Positions 1 through 5,391 of a stretch of 5,391 nt of DNA are shown here, piece by piece. How positions within the stretch are numbered: position 1 is the first letter of the stretch; every line of letters begins with the position of its first letter. Source of the DNA: Armatimonadota bacterium (GTDB lineage: Bacteria; Armatimonadota; Zipacnadia; Zipacnadales; JABUFB01); contig JAGPGE010000448.1 in NCBI GenBank assembly GCA_018056145.1, forward strand, positions 1-5,391. Reading direction: 5' to 3'. Under the pieces are notes generated by a model, which ran no database searches, was not told where the DNA came from, and saw only the letters and a program-made list of their open reading frames with translations. The position numbers and the translations under genes were made by a program.

Positions 1-153
1 GTGCGCAACACCGCGCCCCTGGGCGCACAGATCCGTGTGAGAGCCGCATACGACCATCACCTCATGCTCGGAGGCTTGTTCGGCAGGTTCGCCGACAACA
101 CCACCGCCCACACCAAGACACTTCGCGCGAGTGCGGTGATGCGCCGCGAATAG
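1..153 (+). CDS. C-terminal end of a TadE-like pilus assembly protein (5' partial)
   Basis: Frame 1 is open from the first base of the window to a TAG at 151-153, giving 50 residues with no start inside that needs to be used, so this is the tail of a gene entering from the left. The visible pattern is alternating beta-strand residues (QIRVRAAYDHHL), a hydrophobic stretch with LGGLFGRF, then a second strand ending TLRASAVMRRE. Family knowledge: TadE-like minor pseudopilins of Flp/Tad pili commonly finish with a strand of the form 'V.V.Y.h.L', then 'L.a.avMR.E' at the very C-terminus, which this matches closely. TadE proteins are single-pass inner-membrane proteins with a small periplasmic domain, needed for pilus assembly. 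Two TadG-like genes follow on the same strand, which supports the call. The N-terminal membrane segment lies outside the window, so the assignment rests on the tail motif and context only. Confidence 0.72.
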   Translation: MRNTAPLGAQIRVRAAYDHHLMLGGLFGRFADNTTAHTKTLRASAVMRRE

Positions 154-170
154 CGCGCGGTAATGGCCAT

Positions 171-187
171 GCGCTGGGGGGCAGCGC
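171..187 (+). repeat. GC hairpin with G5 loop just after tadE stop
   Basis: GCGCTG (171-176) and CAGCGC (182-187) form a perfect 6-bp stem around a loop of five G, 17 bases past the tadE-like stop codon. There is no T-run after it, so it is not a classical intrinsic terminator, though it could protect or punctuate the 3' end of the tadE message. It contains the 11-mer CTGGGGGGCAG (174-184), which recurs exactly at 2157-2167. Confidence 0.45.
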
Positions 188-263
188 GGTCGATGTCGAT
201 GATCGGAGCAAGGGGCAATCATACGGTTTGCTGTCCCGGGCCCTAAGTAGGGGCTCCCTCAGA

Positions 264-326
264 GACCCGGCGCCACCCCACCAGTCTGCCAGAACGGAGA
301 CTCGTCGAGTGGCGCCGGGGCATTTT
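264..326 (+). terminator. Large inverted repeat with inner hairpin and T-run; possible terminator or structured RNA
   Basis: CCCGGCGCCAC (266-276) and GTGGCGCCGGG (309-319) are a perfect 11-bp inverted repeat; one further pair (264/321) flanks an A-G mismatch. Inside, AGTCT (283-287) pairs with AGACT (298-302), and after a bulged G288, CC (289-290) pairs with GG (296-297), closing the loop AGAAC. The outer arm is followed by GCATTTT (320-326). The shape therefore resembles an intrinsic terminator with an extended, internally structured stem, about 110 bases beyond the tadE stop. The T-run is only four bases, so termination would be weak. Alternatives are an attenuator, a small structured RNA on either strand, or a dispersed palindromic repeat. 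The pairing is read directly from the sequence; the function is inferred. Confidence 0.35.
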
Positions 327-464
327 GCATTGGGGGTTGAGAGAGGCGGGCCCGTGACGCGGGGCTATACCTGAAGTCGAGGAAGGAGATGGGTGCAGGA
401 CGCGATTGTGTAGTGGTGGACGCCCCTGATGGCCAGTCGTGGGTGTCGTGAGACTGACAGGCGG

Positions 465-480
465 CGGCCCACCGGCCCAC
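465..480 (+). repeat. Tandem 8-mer repeat CGGCCCAC x2
   Basis: CGGCCCAC occurs twice head to tail (465-472 and 473-480) about 110 bases upstream of the TadG1 start. It is too short to call a known element. It could be a pair of protein-binding half-sites or chance in GC-rich DNA. Confidence 0.3.
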
Positions 481-571
481 CTTGATACCCGGGGTGAGAA
501 CCGATATCCCGGCAGACGCACGGTCCCGCAACCCGCGTGATTGCACGCGGCCAGACCGCAATTCAACGGAC

Positions 572-594
572 CATGCTGGGGGGCAACCAGTATG
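572..594 (+). promoter_or_regulatory. tadG1 ribosome binding region folded into a start-codon hairpin
   Basis: The G-run at 578-583 lies 8 bases before ATG 592 and is the only Shine-Dalgarno-like sequence that fits this start. CATGCTGG (572-579) can pair with CCAGTATG (587-594), an 8-bp stem with one G-U pair. This puts the whole ATG (592-594) in the stem and leaves GGGGCAA (580-586), including most of the G-run, in the loop. Such an arrangement could lower translation until the stem opens. The pairing is seen in the sequence; regulation is inference. Confidence 0.45.
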
Positions 595-2106
595 CACAAG
601 GTCCGAAGACGGCGCGGGGCGGTCATCGCCACAGTACTGTTTTCAGTGGCGGTATTGTTGGGGATGGCTGCACTGTGCATTGACTACGGCGTGGCGGCAC
701 TGGCGAAGCAGCAGCTTCAGAATGCAGTGGACGCCGCCGCGCTGGCGGCCGTAAGCACTCTGCAGATGAGCCTGGACCCCGTGGCGGCCGTTGACGCGGC
801 CGTTGCCACGGCTCAGGCCAACCGGGTCTGGGACGGCAACCTGACGCTGGACCCGGATGCCGACATAGTCGTAGGCGCCTGGGACGATGAAAATCATGTT
901 ATCCACCCGTTCGAAGTGAGCGGCGGCGTGATCTCCGTGCCTGACGGAACAGTGGCGGTTCAGGTGGTTGGCCGTCGAACCGAAGACGCGGCGGACGGTC
1001 CGATCCATCTGTACTTCGCCAAGGTGCTTGGCATCGAGACCGTCAACCTCACGGCCCGCGCCACGGCAACTCTCACGGTCTCACGCAATCCGCGACCGCC
1101 TGTCGAAGTCATGCTGGCGCAGGACCAGTCCGGGTCGTTCGAGGATGAGTTCCCCTACGCGCGAACCGGCAATGTGGAGTTCATCGACTTCATGCGCGAC
1201 TGTTTCGCGGACGGAGACCGGGTGGGCATCTGCGGATTCGGACAGCATGCCATCCATGAGTTCATGGATAACCGCTCACGGATGGACACGAACCTGTTCC
1301 ATGACGTTCACCCGACCGACGAGTACGAGACCGCCAAGTACGAGATAGGGCCAGATGAGTACAGTGATCCCCTTAGCGATTACGTGGCCGCGATGCCCAC
1401 TATCCCGTACAGCGGTTCTCCCCAAGGGAACTCGTGGACGAATATGTACACTGGGCTTCTGCGAGCAGGAGTTGGCTTCGCCGAGGCATCCGATGCCCAG
1501 GCCCGTTGGCAGGAGTTCATTGACCACTTCTACGCCGACAAGTGGTGGGAGACGGCAAGCAGCACGACTTGCTACAGCAAGGGCACGCACAACCAGTGGG
1601 AGCCGTACCGGAGTGTCAATGCAAGCAAGTACACGCAGGTGAAGTGGTTCGACGGCAAGAAGTACGGCCGCCGCAATACCACTCTCTGGGTCCGCAAGGA
1701 CATCGGCTGGTACTGGAAGAACGGCACGACGACCCAGAAGAACCAGCTGAAGGCGTGGATCGACGAATTGCTGGACTATGACTTCGCCAATGGGGATGCC
1801 GAGCACGTCGTGGTCCTGGTGAGTGACGGCATGCCGTGGTGGGGTGGAGGCAGCGCCGGCGACAGCTCCATCAAGGCCCTGGGGACATACATCGCGGACA
1901 AGCTCGCAGAAAAGGGGATCCGGATCCACACGGTGACCCTCGATCAGGGAACCGCCTCCGGCGACATGGGCGCGGACTCTGAGTACAACGCGTCGCTGTG
2001 CCGCAATGGCGGGTATGCTTTCTACACCTACGACGCCGCTCGTTTGAAGACGTTGATGGTGGGCGTCGGGCAGGTAGAGGTCGGCCAGTCGCACCTGATG
2101 TACTAG
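592..2106 (+). CDS. TadG-like pilus protein with split von Willebrand A domain
   Basis: This 504-residue protein is probably anchored in the inner membrane with most of its mass outside the cytoplasm. Residues 4-8 are basic (VRRRR), residues 10-31 form one hydrophobic segment, and the following DYG...AKQQLQNAVDAAALAAV (31-54) is the signature of the TadE/TadG N-terminal region of Flp pilus-assembly proteins. A beta-rich linker (about 90-165) leads to a vWA domain from about 171. Its metal-ion-dependent adhesion site looks complete: DQSGS (178-182), T283 in SWTNMYTGL, and D412 in VVLVSDGMPW. T283 and D412 are 129 residues apart, where ordinary vWA domains need only a few tens; the extra part (about 300-398) has nine Trp and is rich in Tyr and Lys. 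I chose ATG 592, 17 codons inside a frame that could begin at TTG 541, because it has a G-rich ribosome site and places the basic residues directly before the membrane segment. Family knowledge suggests a role in adhesion or pilus assembly; the ligand is unknown. Confidence 0.82.
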   Translation: MHKVRRRRGAVIATVLFSVAVLLGMAALCIDYGVAALAKQQLQNAVDAAALAAVSTLQMSLDPVAAVDAAVATAQANRVWDGNLTLDPDADIVVGAWDDENHVIHPFEVSGGVISVPDGTVAVQVVGRRTEDAADGPIHLYFAKVLGIETVNLTARATATLTVSRNPRPPVEVMLAQDQSGSFEDEFPYARTGNVEFIDFMRDCFADGDRVGICGFGQHAIHEFMDNRSRMDTNLFHDVHPTDEYETAKYEIGPDEYSDPLSDYVAAMPTIPYSGSPQGNSWTNMYTGLLRAGVGFAEASDAQARWQEFIDHFYADKWWETASSTTCYSKGTHNQWEPYRSVNASKYTQVKWFDGKKYGRRNTTLWVRKDIGWYWKNGTTTQKNQLKAWIDELLDYDFANGDAEHVVVLVSDGMPWWGGGSAGDSSIKALGTYIADKLAEKGIRIHTVTLDQGTASGDMGADSEYNASLCRNGGYAFYTYDAARLKTLMVGVGQVEVGQSHLMY

Positions 2107-2156
2107 CCGCCGCAATTTCGGGCGCCAGGAGGCGACCAGCGTCCAGAGCAGACAAC

Positions 2157-2167
2157 CTGGGGGGCAG
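2157..2167 (+). repeat. Second copy of the 11-mer CTGGGGGGCAG
   Basis: This is an exact copy of 174-184, located 51 bases after the TadG1 stop. CTG and CAG can form a 3-bp stem around five G. No ATG, GTG or TTG lies at usable distance downstream, so it is not a ribosome binding site. The rest of the 167-bp spacer (2107-2273) shows only short stems, such as GTCAA (2199-2203) with TTGAC (2210-2214), and no T-run. Confidence 0.4.
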
Positions 2168-2258
2168 TACCGGCAGCTCAGGCCAGGCGCACTATAGCGT
2201 CAAACTGAGTTGACCCGCTCTGCTGCTTACGCGCAGTGGGTAGCGGGAGACTGCCCTT

Positions 2259-2269
2259 CAGGGGGGCTG
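2259..2269 (+). promoter_or_regulatory. G-run ribosome binding site of tadG2 in a CAG/CTG mini-stem
   Basis: GGGGGG at 2261-2266 ends 7 bases before ATG 2274 and acts as the likely Shine-Dalgarno sequence, nearly the same spacing as for TadG1. It sits in CAG-GGGGG-CTG, a 3-bp stem with a G5 loop. This is the arm-swapped form of the CTG-GGGGG-CAG motif seen at 174-184 and 2157-2167. Confidence 0.5.
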
Positions 2270-2273
2270 CACC

Positions 2274-3290
2274 ATGCGATCAACTCGCACGGGAGGCCAC
2301 GTCGGGCTCACCCCAAGCCGCAACCACAGGAAAGGCGCCACGGTCGCAACGACGCTGTTTGCGCTGGTAGTGCTCCTGGCGTTCATGGGCATGGCCCTGG
2401 ACGTCGGGCAGGTGGTCCTTTCCGCTCAGCAGTGCCAGCAGGTCGCGGATGCCGGGTGCCTCGGAGGCGCCCAGGACCTGCCCAACACAGACCTGGCAGC
2501 CACCACAGCGCTGGAGACCGCGCGCGCCAATATCCCCGCCGATCAGACTCAGGTTTTCCAGGTGACGACGGGGGTTTATGCCGAAGGGGAGGAAATCCCG
2601 AACTTCGGCCCCGCGCCCAGTAAGGGAAGCTTCGCAGTGACCGCCACCAAGTGGGTCGACTACATCTTCCTGCCTGTGATCGGCATGCAGGGAGTGCGCG
2701 TCTCTCGCACGGCGGCGGCAGCCCACATGGACCTTGGCAGTTGCATCGTCCCGATGTGGGTCTCGGAAGGGACCTACGTCCAGTACGGGCTGGGCATGGA
2801 CATGCACTTCTGCGACGACCCCGCCACACAGTCCCGATCTTACGGAATCTTCGGCTGGCTCGACACCCCGAGTGGGGTGGACTGGGACGACGCGCTTAAG
2901 GGCACGATCGAGCCCGAGATCGAGGAACTGTGCCGCGTACGTGAAGGGGATATCGTCTACAACTGCCCGGGGCAGAGAACGGGCCAGTGGATGCGCAACC
3001 TTGAGACCGACTGGGACTCGCGTCTCAGGCGCGCCCAGTGGCCACCGTGGCGGGATGACACCTTCGAGAGCTTCCACCACGACAACCCGCGCATCATGAT
3101 CGTCCCGTTCTGCATCTACGAGGGGTCGAGCGGCAACAACGCCTACTTCACCATTACCCGGTTCGGGGCCTGGTGGCTGGAGGACTGCAAGAAACAGGGG
3201 AGCGACAAGGTGGTCTACGGTCGCTTTATCGACTTCACCAAGCCAGGTGGCTTGGTCAAGGGCATCAAGCCGACGCGTCTACTGTACTAG
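2274..3290 (+). CDS. Second TadG-like pilus assembly protein (Flp TadE/G-like, no vWA)
   Basis: This 338-residue protein has a basic N-terminus, RKG (19-21), a single hydrophobic segment (about 22-42, ATVATTLFALVVLLAFMGMA) and then LDVGQVVLSAQQCQQVADAG (42-61). That is the same TadE/TadG-type membrane-anchor signature as in the upstream gene. A beta-rich stretch follows (about 93-150). The C-terminal domain (about 155-325) carries features I associate with the vWA-less Flp TadE/G-like family: GSCIVPMWV, a 'YGIFGWLD' core, 'EGDIVYNCPGQRTGQW', 'NPRIMIVPF' and 'VYGRFIDF'. Six Cys lie there (157, 180, 220, 231, 280, 305), as expected for an exported domain with disulfides. ATG 2274 is the only reasonable start and has a G-run ribosome site. 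The gene follows TadG1 by 167 bp on the same strand and probably works in the same pilus or surface machine. Its exact role is unknown. Confidence 0.78.
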   Translation: MRSTRTGGHVGLTPSRNHRKGATVATTLFALVVLLAFMGMALDVGQVVLSAQQCQQVADAGCLGGAQDLPNTDLAATTALETARANIPADQTQVFQVTTGVYAEGEEIPNFGPAPSKGSFAVTATKWVDYIFLPVIGMQGVRVSRTAAAAHMDLGSCIVPMWVSEGTYVQYGLGMDMHFCDDPATQSRSYGIFGWLDTPSGVDWDDALKGTIEPEIEELCRVREGDIVYNCPGQRTGQWMRNLETDWDSRLRRAQWPPWRDDTFESFHHDNPRIMIVPFCIYEGSSGNNAYFTITRFGAWWLEDCKKQGSDKVVYGRFIDFTKPGGLVKGIKPTRLLY

Positions 3291-3371
3291 GGCGGCACCC
3301 GCCGGGGATTGATGTGGGCGGCGGCGGTGGCTTTTCCCACCCGCATCGCGAACCGATCCCCATGGTCGGCG
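3291..3371. terminator. Convergent spacer with two hairpins, weak bidirectional terminator candidate
   Basis: This 81-bp gap separates the ends of two convergent genes. GGCGG (3291-3295) pairs with CCGCC (3299-3303) around CAC, immediately after the TadG2 stop. GGTGG (3326-3330) pairs with CCACC (3337-3341) around CTTTTC, extendable by two pairs across a bulge. A third stem, CCGATC/GGTCGG with one G-U (3353-3358 and 3364-3369), abuts the hydrolase stop. None is followed by a T-run on either strand, so termination here may be factor-dependent. Confidence 0.3.
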
Positions 3372-5391
3372 TCACCGCGCCTGCTGGCTCAGTGCCTCGA
3401 TCGCCCTTGCCATCGCCTCGCGGTGCTGGTGCATGGGCCGCGGGTCCAGCGAGAACTCGGTCTTGGACTTCGCCACACTCTCCGGCACCTCAAGCAGCCG
3501 CGCGTGTTCGGTGCCCGGCCGCGTGGCGGTGAGCTTATCGAGCAGCGCGAAGTATTCGAAGTCCTCCATTCCCTCGCGCAGCATCTCCCACCGGATTGAG
3601 TTGACCGGTCCCGCAATGAAGGGCTCGCGGTGCTCGTTGATGTCCTTGTTCGGCGGGTACAGGAACCGGCCATCGCCGTTGCCCCAGTAACCGATATGCC
3701 CCGCGGGGAGCCCGTAGCCGGACACGTAGCCCATCGGGTCCTCCCAGGGATTCTGGGGCTGGTCTGGGTAGGCGCAGTAACTTGTCCAGTAGTTGGACGT
3801 CCACACCAGGACCCCTTGAACATTCCACTTCCAACTCATCCACAGCCAGACCCGCATGTCCACGGCGGGGTGGTCGATGAACAGGCCGGGATAGGGGGTT
3901 TTCGGCCCGGTGCAGACATACCACCAGATCTTCTCGCCCGCCTCCTGCCGCTCGCGGCAGATCTCGGGGTCCATGTTGTCCAGAATTGGGCACCAGATAT
4001 CCACCGCGCCGAAAAGCGCGGGGTTCGGCTCTTCGGTGAGCATGCGCTGAATCAGCGGCCCGGCAAGCTTGATCTCCTGCATGCCTTCGCGCACGAACTC
4101 GTAGTCTCGCGGCTCGGGCTCGTCAAACCAGTAGACGTATGCCTTGTCCAGCCAGCCGTTCTCCTGCAGGTGGTTCTGCACCTGCATGCAGTAGTCGCGG
4201 AAGATGCGGCGGTACTCTGGCGTGCCCTGATCGTAGGGGCCGATCTTCCCGTAGTGGCGCTCGTGGAAGGTCCCGCCGCCAAGCCCGGCCAGAGGGAGCT
4301 TGAATGAGGTGAAGTGATACTCGTCCAGGTACTTTCGGGCTTCGGCATCCCAGGCGGCAAAGTCCACCTCGGGGCGGACGGCGCCGGGTCCTTCCTCGAA
4401 CCCGCCGCCGCTGACGAGGTTCTCCTGGGTTCCCTCGCGCGTCAGGCTGATGGCGTCGAACCACGCGGTGCCGATGTGCTTCCCGTCTTCCGTCCACGGA
4501 GCCGGGCGCAAGACAATCTGCAGGCTGCGTGCATCCGGCGAGCGGTCGGCGGGACGGAAAGTGATCTGCTCCTGCTTCCAGGTCCCGGCGCCGGTGAACT
4601 CGATGTCCAGGTTGTGCCCGGAGATCCAATTGCCGGAGGCGTTGTAGCTCTGGAGCGTGACCAGGTACCTCTGGCCTGGGTCGGTGGTTCGGGCCGCGAA
4701 GGACAGCGTGTACAGCGCGTCGGGGTCCACATTCATCCGTCGAGCCGCCGTGGCGGCGATGGACGCGGATTCACTGTCGTCCACGATCTGCAGGCACTTG
4801 TCGCCCTCGAAGGCATCGCCGGCAACCACCTGCCCGCCTGTCCAGTCGAATCCCGTGTACTCCACCTTGATGGGGCTGCGCCAGAAGGCATATGGGGCGA
4901 TGCGGTGGTCGCGGAAGTTCTGCATGTACAGGTCCCAGACGTGGTTGCGTGTGGCCTCGTCGGTGATGTTCTGGTACTGCCAGATAGTCCCCGGGCTGAG
5001 CCCGAAGGCGCTGGTGATGGAGGGCTCCTCGGGGAGGGTGAAGTCCCAGACGCGCAGTTCCACGGGCACGGTGGCCTGGAAGCCTTCGGCCGCCAACTCG
5101 ATGGCCCCGCTGTACAGGCCAGCGCGGGCATCTGCCGGAACCTTCACCGTGACCCACAGCGGCTGATTCTGCCCCGCGGTCAGATCGATGGGTTCGTCCA
5201 GCGGCGGCAGGGCATCCGGCCACCAGCCCTGGCAGCCGGCGGCATCCGTGGGACGCTCGACGTAGTGATACCAGACGCTGCAGATCTCCACGTTTCCGGC
5301 GGAGATGCGCGCGTCCCCCGGTCCGGTGAGATCCAGGGCGCGTGCGCTCAAGCCCTTGATGTCGCGCTTCGGGGTGAGCACGATCTGGCAG
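3372..5391 (-). CDS. GH123-like (DUF4091) glycoside hydrolase with inserted carbohydrate-binding-like module (5' partial)
   Basis: About 673 residues are visible. The frame is still open at the right edge of the window (Cys-Gln-Ile precede the first possible GTG at 5381), so the true N-terminus and any signal peptide are missing. Residue numbers here count from that GTG. An Ig-like N-terminal domain (to about 116) carries ERPTD, WWPDALPPL, QNQPLWVTVKVP and AGLYSG, then VWDFTLP leads into the barrel. The conserved FRDHRI (156-161), YWFDEPEP (417-424) and the late WEMLREGMEDFEYFALLDKL (598-617) are typical of DUF4091, the catalytic domain of GH123. D420-E421 matches the Asp-Glu pair used in substrate-assisted catalysis by GH123 beta-N-acetylgalactosaminidases. 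Between barrel segments, residues about 170-333 read as a jelly-roll module of CBM4/9 type (CLQIVDD, YTLSFAAR, GTWKQEQITF, AWFDAISL). Substrate specificity cannot be read from sequence. The gene is convergent to the tad genes and probably unrelated to them. Confidence 0.82.
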   Translation of the reverse strand, partial: CQIVLTPKRDIKGLSARALDLTGPGDARISAGNVEICSVWYHYVERPTDAAGCQGWWPDALPPLDEPIDLTAGQNQPLWVTVKVPADARAGLYSGAIELAAEGFQATVPVELRVWDFTLPEEPSITSAFGLSPGTIWQYQNITDEATRNHVWDLYMQNFRDHRIAPYAFWRSPIKVEYTGFDWTGGQVVAGDAFEGDKCLQIVDDSESASIAATAARRMNVDPDALYTLSFAARTTDPGQRYLVTLQSYNASGNWISGHNLDIEFTGAGTWKQEQITFRPADRSPDARSLQIVLRPAPWTEDGKHIGTAWFDAISLTREGTQENLVSGGGFEEGPGAVRPEVDFAAWDAEARKYLDEYHFTSFKLPLAGLGGGTFHERHYGKIGPYDQGTPEYRRIFRDYCMQVQNHLQENGWLDKAYVYWFDEPEPRDYEFVREGMQEIKLAGPLIQRMLTEEPNPALFGAVDIWCPILDNMDPEICRERQEAGEKIWWYVCTGPKTPYPGLFIDHPAVDMRVWLWMSWKWNVQGVLVWTSNYWTSYCAYPDQPQNPWEDPMGYVSGYGLPAGHIGYWGNGDGRFLYPPNKDINEHREPFIAGPVNSIRWEMLREGMEDFEYFALLDKLTATRPGTEHARLLEVPESVAKSKTEFSLDPRPMHQHREAMARAIEALSQQAR

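Larger units (their letters stand above)
154..591. other. 438-bp spacer between tad genes, no convincing gene
   Basis: No reading frame on either strand here looks like a protein. The two longer - strand frames (243-680 and 259-597) are low-complexity, rich in Pro, Arg and Ser, and the first runs antisense into the well-supported TadG1 gene. Tiny + strand frames at 193-246 (17 aa) and 389-451 (20 aa, preceded by AGGAAGGAG) have no recognisable content. What the spacer does hold is structure: a GC hairpin at 171-187, a large inverted repeat at 264-321 followed by TTTT, a tandem 8-mer at 465-480, and a hairpin over the next start codon at 572-594. No good sigma70 promoter was found. The length is unusual for neighbouring tad genes and leaves room for a promoter or a structured RNA. 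Confidence 0.6.

Noticed and set aside
193..246. 17-codon frame downstream of the first CTGGGGGGCAG motif
   Set aside because: No content to support translation; mentioned only because the G-run is at a possible ribosome-site distance.
337..371. Possible promoter: TTGAGA (337-342) and TATACC (366-371)
   Set aside because: The spacing is 23 bases rather than about 17, and the -10 matches only its first four positions.
389..451. 20-codon frame after AGGAAGGAG (380-388)
   Set aside because: The ribosome-site-like sequence overlaps closely with the ATG, and the peptide has no recognisable feature; too short to support.
541..591. Upstream TTG start for TadG1 adding 17 residues
   Set aside because: No ribosome site near 541, and the extension precedes the basic residues that normally sit right before the membrane segment; ATG 592 fits better.
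243..680. 145-residue - strand frame (and the overlapping 259-597 frame) in the tadE-tadG1 spacer
   Set aside because: Low-complexity, Pro/Arg/Ser-rich content, no domain pattern and no clear ribosome site; the first also runs antisense into the well-supported TadG1 N-terminus.
1276..2115. 279-residue - strand frame opposite TadG1
   Set aside because: Lies wholly over the vWA domain, whose MIDAS residues are intact on the + strand; the antisense protein is Val/Arg/Leu-rich without motifs, as expected of a GC-rich shadow frame.
2280..3080. 266-residue - strand frame opposite TadG2
   Set aside because: Antisense to a clear TadG-like protein and rich in Arg, Gly, Val and His with no recognisable domain.
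3630..4307. 225-residue + strand frame inside the hydrolase
   Set aside because: It is antisense to the GH123 catalytic core with its Asp-Glu pair; composition is that of a shadow frame.

Overview
The window is a GC-rich bacterial (probably environmental or metagenomic) fragment. It carries the distal part of a Tad/Flp pilus-type locus on the + strand and, facing it, a large glycoside hydrolase on the - strand. A Tad locus with separate TadE-like and TadG-like genes, next to a GH123/DUF4091-type hydrolase, fits groups such as Armatimonadota, Planctomycetota or Hydrogenedentota. This is an inference from gene content; no taxonomic marker is present.

Layout: (1) bases 1-153 hold the last 50 codons of a gene entering from the left, whose C-terminus looks like a TadE-family minor pilin. 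(2) Bases 154-591 are a 438-bp stretch with no convincing gene; it contains a strong 11-bp inverted repeat with an internal hairpin and a short T-run, a GC hairpin with a G-run loop, and a short tandem repeat. (3) Bases 592-2106 encode a 504-aa TadG-like protein: N-terminal membrane anchor plus a von Willebrand A (vWA) domain with a complete metal site, split by a long Trp/Tyr/Lys-rich insertion. (4) After 167 bp of spacer, bases 2274-3290 encode a second, shorter TadG-like protein (338 aa) without vWA and with a Cys-containing C-terminal domain. (5) An 81-bp convergent spacer follows. (6) Bases 3372-5391 on the - strand encode a GH123-like (DUF4091) glycoside hydrolase, 5'-truncated by the window edge, with a jelly-roll carbohydrate-binding-like module apparently inserted into its barrel.

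The three + strand genes plausibly act together: membrane-anchored, pseudopilin-like proteins of a Tad pilus or related surface apparatus, with the vWA protein as the likely adhesive or metal-dependent component. The motor ATPase, platform proteins, secretin, prepilin peptidase and major pilin are not in the window. The hydrolase is convergent and probably independent; its role would be release of amino sugars from glycans.

The most unusual signals are the vWA insertion, the recurring CTGGGGGGCA-type mini-hairpins in both tad spacers (one of which can sequester the tadG1 start codon), the structured element at 264-326, and the module insertion in the hydrolase. I see no CRISPR array, tRNA, rRNA or mobile element.
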